This document shows, one piece after another, positions 1 to 9,820 of a stretch of DNA of 64,000 bases. The DNA comes from Edaphobacter lichenicola. Lineage in GTDB: Bacteria; Acidobacteriota; Terriglobia; Terriglobales; Acidobacteriaceae. The notes beneath the pieces were generated by a model, which was given only the letters and a program-made list of their open reading frames with translations, made no database searches and was not told where the DNA came from. The DNA lies in the NCBI RefSeq assembly GCF_025264645.1, contig NZ_CP073696.1, positions 2,852,001 through 2,916,000 on the forward strand, in the 5' to 3' direction. The position numbers and the translations under genes were made by a program. The stretch's first letter is position 1, and the number at the start of each line of letters is the position of its first letter.

Positions 1-1
1 T

Positions 2-349
2 GGCAGCATCATCAACATCGGCTCCGGCGTCAGTAGCATCACCCCTCCGAACAGCGCCGTCTATACCGGCACCAAGGGCGCTCTCGATGCCATCACGGGC
101 GTACTCGCAAAGGAACTCGGTCCGAAAAAGATCAGAGTCAACTCCGTTAACCCTGGCATTGTTAACACCGAAGGTACACAATCTGCCGGCTTCATCGGGT
201 CTGATTTCGAGAAAGCTCTCGTCACGCAAACTCCCCTGGGTCGCGCAGGTCAGGTCGACGACATCGCCTCTGTTGTTACCTTCTTTGCATCCGACGACGC
301 GAAGTGGATCACCGGCGAACGCGTTATTGCGGGTGGCGGTCTCCGATAA
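2..349 (+). CDS. SDR family oxidoreductase, C-terminal part (cut by window start)
   Basis: This is the C-terminal 115 codons of a short-chain dehydrogenase; the 5' end lies outside the window. The classical-SDR active site is visible: the serine-bearing strand near INIGSG, then YTGTKGAL (Tyr-x-x-x-Lys), then the N-x-V-N-P-G stretch that follows the cofactor site. The end matches the normal SDR C-terminus with a final glycine-rich [11 protein letters not shown] segment. It lies about 100 bases upstream of a second SDR on the same strand, so the two may be cotranscribed. NAD(P)-dependent oxidation or reduction of a small carbonyl or alcohol is the family role; the substrate cannot be read from the sequence. 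Confidence 0.9.
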   Translation, partial: GSIINIGSGVSSITPPNSAVYTGTKGALDAITGVLAKELGPKKIRVNSVNPGIVNTEGTQSAGFIGSDFEKALVTQTPLGRAGQVDDIASVVTFFASDDAKWITGERVIAGGGLR

Positions 350-454
350 CTTCGTACTATGCCGCTCAACGCTTGAATCATCAGACGGTTTGAGTGGTTC
401 TTTACATCGCGACCCGGGCAACAAGAACTGTAAAAGCGAAACGGAGAATTTGAC

Positions 455-1186
455 ATGGGAAAGCTAGAAGGAAAAGTAGCGGTTATTACAGCAGCGACGT
501 CAGGCATGGCACTCGCCACGGCAAAGCTCTTCGTGAAGGAAGGCGCATATGTCTTCATCACCGGCCGTCGTCAGGACAAGCTCGATGAGGCGGTTAAGGC
601 AATCGGCAAAAACGTAACCGGCGTCCAGGGCGACGCGGCAAACCTCGCCGACCTCGATCGCTTGTACGAGATAGTCAAGAAGGAAAAAGGAAAGATTGAC
701 GTCCTCTTCGCAAGCGCAGGCCGAGGGGAGTTAGCAAAGATCGGCGAAGTCACCGAGGAACACTTCGATAAGACTTTCGATCTGAACGTGCGTGGCACAC
801 TCTTCACTGTACAAAAGGCTCTCCCGCTATTTTCAGATGGCGGTTCTATCTTCATGAACGGTTCAATCGCCAGCGTCAAGGGCTTCCCAGCCTTCGGGGT
901 CTATAGCGCCAGTAAAGCTGCAGTTCGATCCTTCGCACGTACATGGTTGAATGATCTAAAAGACCGCAAAATTCGCGTCAACGTCCTGAGTCCAGGAACG
1001 ATCGACACCCCCATCCTTGATCCTCTTGGGCCCGATGCGAAAGAATACTTCAAGACTCTTATTCCACGTGGCGAAATTGGTCGCCCCGAAGAGATAGCAA
1101 CCGTAGCGCTCTTCCTCGCCTCCGACGACTCAAGTTTCGTCAACGGCATCGAGCTATTCGTAGACGGCGGAACAGCACAGATCTAA
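455..1186 (+). CDS. SDR family oxidoreductase
   Basis: A complete 243-residue classical short-chain dehydrogenase, a Rossmann-fold NAD(P)-dependent oxidoreductase. The N-terminal cofactor loop reads [11 protein letters not shown], where most members have TGxxxGIG, so two of the three conserved glycines are alanine (first glycine of the motif and the last). The catalytic Ser is in MNGSIAS and the Tyr/Lys pair in YSASKAA. The C-terminus [14 protein letters not shown] is typical. The start is supported by a GGAGA-like sequence about 8 bases upstream. Substrate unknown. The altered glycine loop could weaken or change cofactor binding, but the remainder is intact and reads as functional. Confidence 0.93.
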   Translation: MGKLEGKVAVITAATSGMALATAKLFVKEGAYVFITGRRQDKLDEAVKAIGKNVTGVQGDAANLADLDRLYEIVKKEKGKIDVLFASAGRGELAKIGEVTEEHFDKTFDLNVRGTLFTVQKALPLFSDGGSIFMNGSIASVKGFPAFGVYSASKAAVRSFARTWLNDLKDRKIRVNVLSPGTIDTPILDPLGPDAKEYFKTLIPRGEIGRPEEIATVALFLASDDSSFVNGIELFVDGGTAQI

Positions 1187-1417
1187 ACAACTGGATGTAG
1201 CTGAAAACACATTTAGTGAAATCGCCACGCCGCTGTCAGCATGAAGCGGCGTGACGGATTTAAGTGCTTGGAACTGGCCGCTGTGCACTGATGATCTTGT
1301 GCAATTTCGTATTTTGAAAATGCTCCATGACTGTAGGGGCCAAAACCAGCTGCCACACCGAAACAAACACGCTCGCCACGGAGGAGTTATGGGTATTAGG
1401 ACAAACAATCTGTCCCG

Positions 1418-2331
1418 ATGCGCGTTGTTGCAGCTATCTTTTGCTTTTTGCTGTTTGTTGCGATTCCTAACGAAAATGGCCTCACGCAACCCAATCCTGC
1501 TCCGCCCAGACAATCGGTTCAGCTTACGCTGAAGGAGGCGGTCAATTGGCCCTAAAGCAGAACCCACTGGTCGTGGCCTTAGTTTGCTCTCTTTGGAAAG
1601 CGACCGCCAACGCCAGATCTCTCGCTCGGCTCTACTACCGGAAGCAAGCCTGACCAGCACCGGAGCAGTTAGTCAATACAACCTGGACTCGGTTGAGCGT
1701 ACAACCACGCGCGACACTGCTGGCCCCTATCAATTCATTCAAGCTGGTCCAGCTTCTTCGCAAACACTCCTCAGTCTTCCTTCATTTCGCAACTATCAGA
1801 TCTCCCGCGAAGGCGTCCGTGAGGCGGGAGCGCAAGAGACTGTAACGCGCGAAGACGTTGCAGCGTAGTAGTAACCCAATACATTCTGGTTCTCCGTGCG
1901 TTCGCTACTTACGACGCTGCGAAGGTCGTCCGCGTTGCTCTCGCCGAGCGCCTTTACGAGCAAGCTTCGAGCTTGCAGAAGACGGGGATCGGTCTGAACA
2001 TCGATACCGTTCGTGCTCAGGTTGAGTTGTAGAATGAACGGCAGAATCTGATCGACGCGGAGACTTCGACACACACCACGAACTATATTCTGGCGGACTG
2101 CTCAATCTTCCACACGACGAGGAGCCGGTAGTGACCGACAAATTGAAGTTCTTCGATTTGCCTGACTTTAAAAAAACAGCGGCCATCACAACCGCATTGG
2201 CAAGTCGTCCGGAGATACAAGCGCAGGTTTCGCAGGAGTGCATCGCGAATCTGGAACGTAAATCAGCTTCGGAAGAGCGTGTGCCCCAGATAGGGTTTTC
2301 TGGAGTTTGCCGCCAGACGGTGCGCAGATGC
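1418..2331 (+). pseudogene. Relic of a TolC-type outer-membrane efflux protein
   Basis: Several reading-frame pieces on this strand together look like an outer-membrane efflux protein of the TolC/OEP family. The first piece from ATG 1418 gives a signal-like start (MRVVAAIFCF...) followed by QLTLKEAVN, the usual beginning of the first OEP helix, then a stop. The reading then continues in another frame as ALKQNPLVVAL. Later pieces give LYEQASSLQKTGIG and NIDTVRAQVEL with an in-frame stop, then LASRPEIQAQ, IANLERKSASE and VPQIGFSG. At least three frame changes or stops separate them and the C-terminal half is missing, so no full-length product is possible. In its original form it would have been the outer channel of an efflux pump. 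Confidence 0.75.
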
Positions 2332-2827
2332 ATTTACTTCGGTCTTGCTGTTCTAAGTGTCGTCATCCTCTGCGTGATAATAGCCATGCGCCCAAAGAAC
2401 GCACCCTCGCCCGTACGCTCTCACTTCCACTTGTGGTGAGAGATGCAATGGGCTAGTTTGTTTTCGAGAGTGGGGCTACGTCGCGACTATCACCGGCACA
2501 AAAAGCTGTTTGAATATCCCAAAGCACTACCCGGCGTGTAATCCATCCAACTCGCTCAGCAGCTATACTCCGCCCAAAGAATAGCTGCCACGATGCGATG
2601 GTCGTGTGTACTCAGCAGACAAACGAGGTCGTTTGTGGTGCCCGGACTGAGCCCCGTCGGAACCGTGGCATTGCTCGCAATGATTTCGCTTCACATATGC
2701 ATTATGAAAGAACCATCGTGCACACTGTTTCGCAGAGTGACATGAAGACCTGTGCAGTAGCGGCCAATTGATATTCTTAAACAGTTAATTTGCACCATCC
2801 ATGAATACTCGGGCTTTGCACCGCTGT
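2332..2827. other. Decayed region, no intact gene
   Basis: After the efflux relic the open frame runs on into a hydrophobic stretch (YFGLAVLSVVILCVIIAM) and stops near 2439. This could be the first membrane segment of a lost periplasmic adaptor gene, but nothing downstream confirms it. From 2440 to 2827 I see no coding signal, RNA gene or repeat. Confidence 0.4.
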
Positions 2828-3817
2828 TTAGCGCGAGGCAAGGAGCTTCACGATACGGTCGTAGTCCTGACGAGCTACGGCAGCGGGCCTGTTCGGGATT
2901 TTCTTTATTTTGCGCCGGACACCTTGAACGGCCGTGTAGGTGCCGCTCTTAATGCGATCTGCAAAGCGATTCCTTCCCGGCGGCATAGGGGTGAGTCCAA
3001 TACGACGGAGGTAGTAGTTCGCTTTAAAAAGATTCTCCCAAGCACTTTCGTGAAACTGGAAGTTAATACTGAGACTCACGGATACATTGTTGTCGTTTTG
3101 CAACCAGTGTGGAGTGTTTACGGGGCTGTGCACGCCAGTGCCTGGACGCATCTGGTAGACGATGGCACGTGATTCATACTGTGGTCTGTAGATCGCTGAA
3201 AAGCTATCGTTAAACATCCAATACCGCTCGAGTTCTTCGTCGGGCAGCACATCTTTGTCAGACCGATCAAAAAAATGAATGTCTTTATTACCCTGGATTT
3301 GAAGTAACCAAGAACACTCGCGGTCAATGTGATATTTGGTAACTCGATTAGGAGAAGTAATGAAGAGGATGGCTTCAAACCACTTGATGTCCTCGACAAT
3401 CTTACTACCAGTAAGATCCAGGATGTCGCAGATGCAGCTTTCGAAGACCTCACGATAACCGGGTTCGCGCTCGATGTGTTTCAAGATAATCCAGGTTTTC
3501 CCGTTTTCAATATCCTCCACCAATTTGGAGATATCATTCTTTTTTGACCAATCGTGTAAATCGACCTTACGATTTGCTTGTGCTGTCTCTTGATCGACGT
3601 GGATGTCACCTTGCGAATGGTGAGGATTTTTGCGTGCTGCGACTCTCTGGGCAAGCTCCGCAAGTGCTGGAAGTTTAAATAAGGGATGAGTCATCAGCGT
3701 GTGCTTAACCTCGTGCGGCAAATGGTTGAAGTTCTGTCTGAAGACCTCGGGGTCGCAATGAAACATACGTTCTAGCCTTGCTGGCATGTGACTCCTCTTG
3801 TTATCTACCTTTCGCAA
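2828..3817 (-). CDS. JmjC-like cupin family protein (putative Fe(II)/2-oxoglutarate oxygenase)
   Basis: A 329-residue protein with a C-terminal JmjC-like double-stranded beta-helix. Candidate iron ligands are the His and Asp of YHID (about residue 170) and the His of GTGVHSPVNTPHW (about 240), in the order and spacing of the H-x-D...H facial triad of JmjC hydroxylases. No signal peptide is seen, so it is probably cytoplasmic. It is paralogous to the divergent gene at 4059: both share HxFDRxDxxVLPxEELERxW, the H-x-P-x-N-x-PHW block and KANYYLR or QANYYLR near the end. Known members hydroxylate protein or small-molecule substrates; no substrate can be named here. The divergent arrangement suggests a shared regulatory region of about 240 bases. 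Confidence 0.8.
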   Translation of the reverse strand: MRKVDNKRSHMPARLERMFHCDPEVFRQNFNHLPHEVKHTLMTHPLFKLPALAELAQRVAARKNPHHSQGDIHVDQETAQANRKVDLHDWSKKNDISKLVEDIENGKTWIILKHIEREPGYREVFESCICDILDLTGSKIVEDIKWFEAILFITSPNRVTKYHIDRECSWLLQIQGNKDIHFFDRSDKDVLPDEELERYWMFNDSFSAIYRPQYESRAIVYQMRPGTGVHSPVNTPHWLQNDNNVSVSLSINFQFHESAWENLFKANYYLRRIGLTPMPPGRNRFADRIKSGTYTAVQGVRRKIKKIPNRPAAVARQDYDRIVKLLASR

Positions 3818-4058
3818 AATCGCACGCTAATCATGAGACGCCTGATGCTTCAGTTGCAGCATTCATCGTTATGGCAGACCGTCACAAGATAATGATCTAT
3901 CTTGCTGGGACGACTTGTCATCGGTCGTGGTTCTCAGTAGTTATCATTTGACAGTTTTGTGACAAGAAAAAGACAACTATGCCTATTGAGGCAGATTCTA
4001 GCGAACGCTCGGCGATTATTATCAAGCTTGTTGCCTTGCTCCAGCCCACAGGAGGTCT

Positions 4059-4988
4059 ATGTCAGCAAAAGTTTTTAGAGAAGCTCTCGATTTGAAAGAA
4101 AAAATCTTTGAATTCAACGATCCCACTTCTAGGACAGCTTTCGATGAGAAATCTTTCGAATTCAGACACAACTTAACATCGGACCACCCCTTATTCACGC
4201 GTGAACGCCTTCGCAGGCTGCTGACTAGTCCAGCAACCAAGAAAAACGTCTCTTACAACGCCGGTGAAATTCGTGTCGACCAGAGTCTAGATTCTGTCCC
4301 GGAGCGAACACGGCCCGTAGAAGAAGTTTTCGACTCTTTAGAAAATGCCGGAGCATGGATCGCGGCTCATCGGGTAAATGAAGACCCTGCCTATAGACAG
4401 CTTCTCGAGGATTGCCTGTCAGAGGTGAAGAGACTCAGCGGTCGCGTAGTCGACAACGACAAGAAGACGCATGAGGCGGATATTTACATTACTTCGCCGG
4501 GACGTGTGACCATGTACCACGTTGATCCAATCTGCAACTTCTTAATGCAGGTCAGCGGCGAAAAGCAAATTCACATCTTCGATCGTAATGACAGAGAGGT
4601 ATTACCGGAAGAGGAGTTGGAGCGATTCTGGTCGGAAGACAATTATGCAGCGACGTATCCACTAGCCCATGAAGACCGGGCCAAAGTATTCACCTTGCGC
4701 CCAGGGGCGGGTGTTCATATACCGCTGAACAATCCACACTGGTTGAAAAATGGCGATGCCATCTCAATTTCTCTTAGCATCAATTATCAATACAAAGATA
4801 CGACGCGTAAGAACGTTTATCAGGCCAATTATTATCTGAGGAAAATGGGATTAAAACCACGGCCACTAGGAAATTCACCGTTTGTCGACTCAGTAAAGGC
4901 ATCCGCAGTTACTCTGACGCATGCAGTAAGTACAAGATTAAGGCGATTGAAGATGAAGGGAGATGTGCCAGTAATGCAAGGTGAGTAA
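4059..4988 (+). CDS. JmjC-like cupin family protein, paralogue of the divergent gene
   Basis: A 309-residue JmjC-like cupin with candidate metal ligands in YHVD (about residue 153) and GAGVHIPLNNPHW (about 227). A strong AGGAGG sequence sits just before the ATG and supports the start. Its stop TAA overlaps the ATG of a small reading frame and lies 80 bases before the ABC exporter gene, so this is probably the first gene of an operon with the exporter. Putative role: Fe(II)/2-oxoglutarate-dependent hydroxylation of a substrate that the exporter moves or that the same cluster makes; this is inference. A structural cupin without catalysis is possible. Confidence 0.8.
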   Translation: MSAKVFREALDLKEKIFEFNDPTSRTAFDEKSFEFRHNLTSDHPLFTRERLRRLLTSPATKKNVSYNAGEIRVDQSLDSVPERTRPVEEVFDSLENAGAWIAAHRVNEDPAYRQLLEDCLSEVKRLSGRVVDNDKKTHEADIYITSPGRVTMYHVDPICNFLMQVSGEKQIHIFDRNDREVLPEEELERFWSEDNYAATYPLAHEDRAKVFTLRPGAGVHIPLNNPHWLKNGDAISISLSINYQYKDTTRKNVYQANYYLRKMGLKPRPLGNSPFVDSVKASAVTLTHAVSTRLRRLKMKGDVPVMQGE

Positions 4989-5209
4989 TGCCACATGTTG
5001 AAGCCGAAATTACCTCGACGGTGTCGGCAACCGTAGGTGAAAGTACCCCAGCAAACTGGTCTATCCTATGCCATCCTCTTCCGGTTACCCGGGCTTCGGC
5101 CGCACAAAAGAGACCTTCGAGCGGCGACCTCCCTCTGGTGCATGCAAGAAGACGTCGCATTACGGGCCGATCTTCGGTAAAGCGAGGAATGAGGTCTGGA
5201 AACTTGTAA
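4988..5209 (+). CDS. Possible small protein coupled to the cupin gene
   Basis: A 73-codon frame starting in a TAATG overlap with the upstream cupin stop and running over the first part of the ABC transporter gene in another frame. It has no recognised domain; the first 40 residues are Ser/Thr/Val-rich and the end is Arg-rich. The overlap with a start codon and its place between an oxygenase and an exporter would fit a short peptide substrate. The overlap with the transporter start and the uncertain transporter start argue equally for chance. I do not assign a function. Confidence 0.2.
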   Translation: MPHVEAEITSTVSATVGESTPANWSILCHPLPVTRASAAQKRPSSGDLPLVHARRRRITGRSSVKRGMRSGNL

Positions 5210-6942
5210 GGGCCCGGCGCTGGCCTCTCGCCTGCAGCCTTCTGCTTATGATTGTTGAGCGGCTCTGCAGCTTCGCGGTGCCAATTTCATCGCGCTACCT
5301 TATCAACAATGTGATGTACCAACATCAACTCAATAAGCTTCCCTTGATCATCGGAGTTGTTGCCAGCGCGACTTTTATTTCGGCCACCATCACTTACATC
5401 TTAGATCGCTATCTGTCCGTCGCAGGCCAGAGCCTGATCGCGGAGCTTCGAGTGCAGGTACAGGAGCACATCGGACGTCTACCCATCTCCTTCTACGATG
5501 ATAACAATACCGGGACACTGGTCGCCCGCATCATGACTGACACGGAAAGTGTGCGCAACTTTATTGGCGCGGGCCTTCTGGATTTCCTTGGAGGAATTCT
5601 CACTGCAGCTATCGCGATTGCCATCCTCATCCACATTAGTACGGTCATGACAATCCTCACGATATTTATCGTCATTGCTTTCGGCTGGTTTTTAAAAAGA
5701 GCATTCGGGGTGACTCGGCCCCTTTTTCGCGAGCGCTCTCGAATAAACGCCGAGGTTACCGGCCGCCTGACAGAGTCGCTTGGTGGCGTGCGGGTAGTAA
5801 AGGGGTACCACGCCGAAGCACGCGAAGCACGTGTCTTCTCTGATGGCGCAAATCGCCTACTTCAGAACATTACTCTGTCCATCAAAGCGCAAGCCTTCAT
5901 GTCATTTTGCAAGACAGTCGTCCTTGGAGTACTCGGTCCACTCATAATGTATCTGGGTGCACGAGAGGTTAGGACGCATCGTCTTGACGTTGGTAGTTAC
6001 GTAGAGTTCACCATGTTGCTTGCTTTTATGGTTGCGCCTATTGCAATGTCCGTTAGCATCGGCACTCAACTTACCGAAGCCATTGCCGGCCTAGATCGTA
6101 CTGCAGATATTCTCAATGAATGCGAAGAAGACAGTGAGCCAGAGCGCACTCACGAAATCAACTCCATTTGCGGAGAGGTCACTTTCAGAGATGTTACCTT
6201 TGCTTATGTCCCGGACAAGCCAGTCCTTTGTAGCCTTAGTTTTGAAGCTAAGCCGGGCACCGTTACTGCCCTCGTTGGCTCTTCAGGATCTGGAAAATCG
6301 ACCATCCTATCGCTCCTGTGCGGCTTCCACACTGCAACTGGAGGCCGAGTCTCAATCGATGGTATAGACCTCGCCAGCATCCGTTTGAGCAGCTTTCGGC
6401 AGCAACTCGGCGTTGTGCTGCAGGAGACTTTCCTCTTCGATGGCACCATACGAGAGAACATTCTGTTCAGCCGTCCTCAAGCAACCGAGGAAAGATTCAT
6501 GCAGGCCTGCCGCATTGCCCGCGTTGACGAGTTCGCCGAGCGTTTTGCAGAGCGATACGAAACCATCGTTGGTGAACGCGGCATTCGGTTATCCGGTGGT
6601 CAGCGCCAGCGCATATCGATTGCCCGCGCCATACTTGCCGATCCACGTATTCTCATTCTGGATGAAGCCACCAGTTCGCTAGACTCAGAGTCTGAGGCCC
6701 TTATCCAGAACGGCCTGCACTATCTTATGCAGGGACGCACAACGTTTGTCATTGCTCATCGACTCTCCACCATTCGGCGCGCCGACCAGATTTTGGTAAT
6801 CGAGAGCGGAAGGATTGTCGAACGTGGCACCCACGATTCACTCTACCGTATCGACGGCCGCTACCACGAACTTTATGATCGTCAACATGGCGTCGAGGCC
6901 AACCTCTTTCTTGCACCGGGAGAAGGCGACAGAATCATGTGA
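5068..6942 (+). CDS. ABC transporter, fused permease and ATPase (MsbA/LmrA-like exporter)
   Basis: A 624-residue half-transporter with an N-terminal six-helix membrane domain (about residues 45-335) and a C-terminal nucleotide-binding domain (about 370-600). The ATPase motifs are complete: Walker A GSSGSGKST, Q-loop VVLQETF, signature LSGGQRQR, Walker B ILILDEATSSLD and H-loop AHRLST. It should work as a homodimer in the inner membrane exporting a hydrophobic molecule, lipid or peptide. There is no N-terminal C39 peptidase domain. The exact start is uncertain: ATG 5068 has no clear ribosome-binding site, and the first 40 residues are low in similarity to a typical exporter. The gene follows the JmjC-cupin gene on the same strand, suggesting that cargo and cupin belong together. 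Confidence 0.93.
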   Translation: MPSSSGYPGFGRTKETFERRPPSGACKKTSHYGPIFGKARNEVWKLVRARRWPLACSLLLMIVERLCSFAVPISSRYLINNVMYQHQLNKLPLIIGVVASATFISATITYILDRYLSVAGQSLIAELRVQVQEHIGRLPISFYDDNNTGTLVARIMTDTESVRNFIGAGLLDFLGGILTAAIAIAILIHISTVMTILTIFIVIAFGWFLKRAFGVTRPLFRERSRINAEVTGRLTESLGGVRVVKGYHAEAREARVFSDGANRLLQNITLSIKAQAFMSFCKTVVLGVLGPLIMYLGAREVRTHRLDVGSYVEFTMLLAFMVAPIAMSVSIGTQLTEAIAGLDRTADILNECEEDSEPERTHEINSICGEVTFRDVTFAYVPDKPVLCSLSFEAKPGTVTALVGSSGSGKSTILSLLCGFHTATGGRVSIDGIDLASIRLSSFRQQLGVVLQETFLFDGTIRENILFSRPQATEERFMQACRIARVDEFAERFAERYETIVGERGIRLSGGQRQRISIARAILADPRILILDEATSSLDSESEALIQNGLHYLMQGRTTFVIAHRLSTIRRADQILVIESGRIVERGTHDSLYRIDGRYHELYDRQHGVEANLFLAPGEGDRIM

Positions 6943-7029
6943 AGTAATTCAGGTCACGCTGCTAAATAGCTGGATCACGAAGATTTCATGGATAAATACA
7001 CCGACGCGAAGAGAGAAAATGACATTGCA

Positions 7030-8618
7030 ATGAAAATCTCTAACACTGAATCAAATCCAGAAAATTTCAGTCGAATCGGAATCTTCCTGTTTTCTTTTTC
7101 TTGATATTGTTCCTCTACCTAAAAACATTCTATCTACCGGCTACTCCTTTCCTAACCCTTGGCGACGAAGCGCACTATTTTCTGCATGCTCTTCGTATTT
7201 TGCATGGACAGCTTCCCTATCGAGACTTCTTTACTTTCATCTTTCCCGGAGCCGATCTCTTATACGCCGGCATTTTTCGGCTCCTCGGAGTACACCAGTG
7301 TCTGGTACAAGCGATTCTGATCGTATTAGGATTTTTTCTTGGTTGGGTCGTACTCTGGGTTTCCAGTGGAGTTCTCAGTCGATCATCCGCAATATTAGCA
7401 ACAGCGCTCTTTCTGGCGGTCGATTTTAATAGTGCACTCGATGCGACACATCACTGGTGGAGCACCCTGTTTGTACTGATTGCAGTAGGATTCCTATTGC
7501 ACGGCAGGAGCCAGGCCATGATATTTGCCGCGGGAGTCTCATGCGGCATCGCAGCACTTTTCACACAGATGCATGGCGGGCTCGCGTTGATTGCGTTCGC
7601 TCTCTATCTTTCATGGACAAATCGTGAGGATGAGCAGAGAGCATATCTCTTCCGCGAGTTGCTTCTACTGTGCATGCCTTTCGTCGGCGTATTAATCCTT
7701 ATAGTCGGACCCTACGTCCATATGGTTGGTCTTCGCACGGTCGCATATTGGACAATCTATTTTCCACTTGTATTTTTTCATCACCTTGAAGGTAATACCT
7801 ATAAAACTTTTTTTTAGAAGCCCCCGATGCATGGCGCAGGCGATCTTGCTTCCTTAATTCCATATCTATTTATTCATGCTCTCCTGCCATTTATCTATGT
7901 TCTATGTACATACTGGCTAGTTAGAAATAAGAAGACTGTACGCCACGACGAGTGGAGAAGTATATTTCTCCTGATCTCGGTCGGAATCGCTCTCTTGGTT
8001 TCGGTCATGAGTGCGCCAACGTTTCTCAGGCTATGTGTCGTTGCCCCTCCTGCTGTGATTCTCTGTGTATGGCTTTGTGAACGTACTGATGGAGCATATG
8101 ACCGAGTAAGGACCGCGTTATGGACCGTGACAATATTCGCTGTCATTTATCTTCCAATTACTCGGCAGCTACATCGACACACTATAGCCAGCCTGCCGAC
8201 AGGCGATGTGGCATTAGTAAACGACAAGCAATATGAAAAAATATGGTGGCTCGCTCAGCATACGAATCCGGGCGATACGTTTTTTAACGACCCGACTATG
8301 GCTTTTGCGCTGTCTTTGGAGAGTCATGGCCCACTAGATTTTGTAACGCCAAGTGACTTTACTCGACCACAGCAGGTTGATGATTTGATCTCTTCAGTGA
8401 CTCGTCACCGGACGAGATATATATTTCTCTATCCCGAGCTAAATCAATCCAATTGTGCGACAGACAACTTAAAGTTGTTCCGTCAATATGTCGCTAAAAA
8501 CTACCACTTGGCTAGGGTTGTTTCTAGAGGAGAGATTTGGCAGCGCAATGGAAGTCTTGGTATGGACCAGAAGGCCATCGGAGGAAACTTCGATTCGAAT
8601 CATCGTGTAGGAAGCTGA
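7030..8618 (+). pseudogene. Membrane glycosyltransferase-like gene interrupted by a frameshift and an in-frame TAG
   Basis: Two hydrophobic frames (7101-7817 and 7827-8618) lie in the same phase and are separated only by a TAG at 7815-7817 after a run of eight T. Together they read as one multi-spanning protein of about 500 residues resembling GT39/ArnT-type or related lipid-linked sugar transferases: an early acidic LGDEAHYF motif after the first helix, then many membrane segments and a soluble C-terminal domain. The first frame begins only with TTG 7101. The natural N-terminus (ATG 7030, ending in GIFLFSFS) is in another phase and stops at TGA 7102, so a second lesion in a T/C-rich run is likely. 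Unless the stop is read through or the sequence contains errors, no full product is made. A split two-protein form is a less likely alternative. Confidence 0.65.
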
Positions 8619-8767
8619 AAACATCATGCCTGCCGATCGAATTTGACCTCCTTTGTTTTCATTGGACGGAAGTCCAAATCGACTCTTACCTCTATGACAA
8701 TCAAATGACAGAGTCTCGATCATCCAGTGACACAGTCCCAAAGGCAGGAGGATAACTTTGATTCATT

Positions 8768-9820
8768 ATGTGTCTCTCACCAGAGTTCAAACGGAGCAAA
8801 CTCCCGCGACGAATTGGCACTATATTGATGATTCTGGGTTTGTCGTCTCTTACGGTAGATCTAATGGCCCAGGATACCCCCCTTCTTTCGGGGGGGGCTG
8901 GCTTTTTCACAAATACAACGGGTGGTAATACGACATACCAGCCAATATTGACACCCGTGCTTGCAGCTCCGATTGGCCAGCATATGCTGGTCGAATCTCG
9001 CGCGAATGTGGTGGAGACATTTTCCCCGCAAAGCAACGGTCAAGGCTACAACCACTCAACCTTTCTGGGGTTGTCGTATCTGCAAGGCGACTACATTGCC
9101 AATTCGCATGTAACGCTAGTGGGGGGGTACTTCCTGACGCCATTCGGAACCTATAATGAACGGCTCAGTCCGATCTGGATCAGCAATTTGGATGCCCCGC
9201 TGATTTTTGGGATCGGGACCATGGTGAATGCCAGCGGTACTGGGGCCATGTTAAGAGGGAATGCGTTTTCGACGGAAGATGTTTCGATTAGCTATGCGGC
9301 GTATTTTTCAGCCGGCAGCACAACGAAAGAGTTCCAATCACAGCGTTCGTCGGGTGGACAACTAAATGTCTATTTCCCAAAGACGGGGCTTGAAGTAGGG
9401 ACATCCTATGGCAGATCGCTGGAGCATAACCAGACGAATGCTATTGGGGTGCACGTGTGGTGGGAACCAATTAATAGTCCGTTGAGGATTCGCTCAGAGT
9501 GGGCCCACGGACCGCATTCGCAGGGTTATTGGGCAGAGGCGGACTACCGCTTGTCGCAGATCCATGGTGGGGAAAGTTTGATCGGAAGGTTGGAGCCAGT
9601 CTTCCGCCTGCAGCAGACATTTCGAAATGCTCCTGATCCGAGCGATGAACTACCTGCGATGAATACGCAAAGAGTGGACTTCGGACTGGCATATCACCTA
9701 CCGCATGAGGTAAGGCTCAACACAACCTATGCGCGGCAGTTTTCTTCCACTGGCAATGTCAACATCTGGGAGACCAGCATTGTGTATCGCTTTCTCTTTC
9801 CAGCATGGAGAGGTAAATAA
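8768..9820 (+). CDS. Putative outer-membrane beta-barrel protein
   Basis: 350 residues with an N-terminal signal-like segment (about residues 14-35, ending near LMAQD), then alternating polar/hydrophobic strands rich in Gly, Thr, Tyr and aromatic residues. The last strand ends WETSIVYRFLFPAW, which fits a C-terminal outer-membrane strand. No conserved enzyme motif is seen. Its stop TAA overlaps the ATG of the small cytochrome c gene by one base, so the two are translationally coupled. A porin-like partner that positions or exposes the cytochrome is one reading; a plain structural barrel is another. A GGAGG lies about 15 bases before ATG 8768, somewhat far. Confidence 0.75.
   Translation: MCLSPEFKRSKLPRRIGTILMILGLSSLTVDLMAQDTPLLSGGAGFFTNTTGGNTTYQPILTPVLAAPIGQHMLVESRANVVETFSPQSNGQGYNHSTFLGLSYLQGDYIANSHVTLVGGYFLTPFGTYNERLSPIWISNLDAPLIFGIGTMVNASGTGAMLRGNAFSTEDVSISYAAYFSAGSTTKEFQSQRSSGGQLNVYFPKTGLEVGTSYGRSLEHNQTNAIGVHVWWEPINSPLRIRSEWAHGPHSQGYWAEADYRLSQIHGGESLIGRLEPVFRLQQTFRNAPDPSDELPAMNTQRVDFGLAYHLPHEVRLNTTYARQFSSTGNVNIWETSIVYRFLFPAWRGK

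Noticed and set aside
2801..3172. Plus-strand frame of 123 codons opposite the first cupin gene
   Set aside because: Shadow of the cupin gene, no motif.
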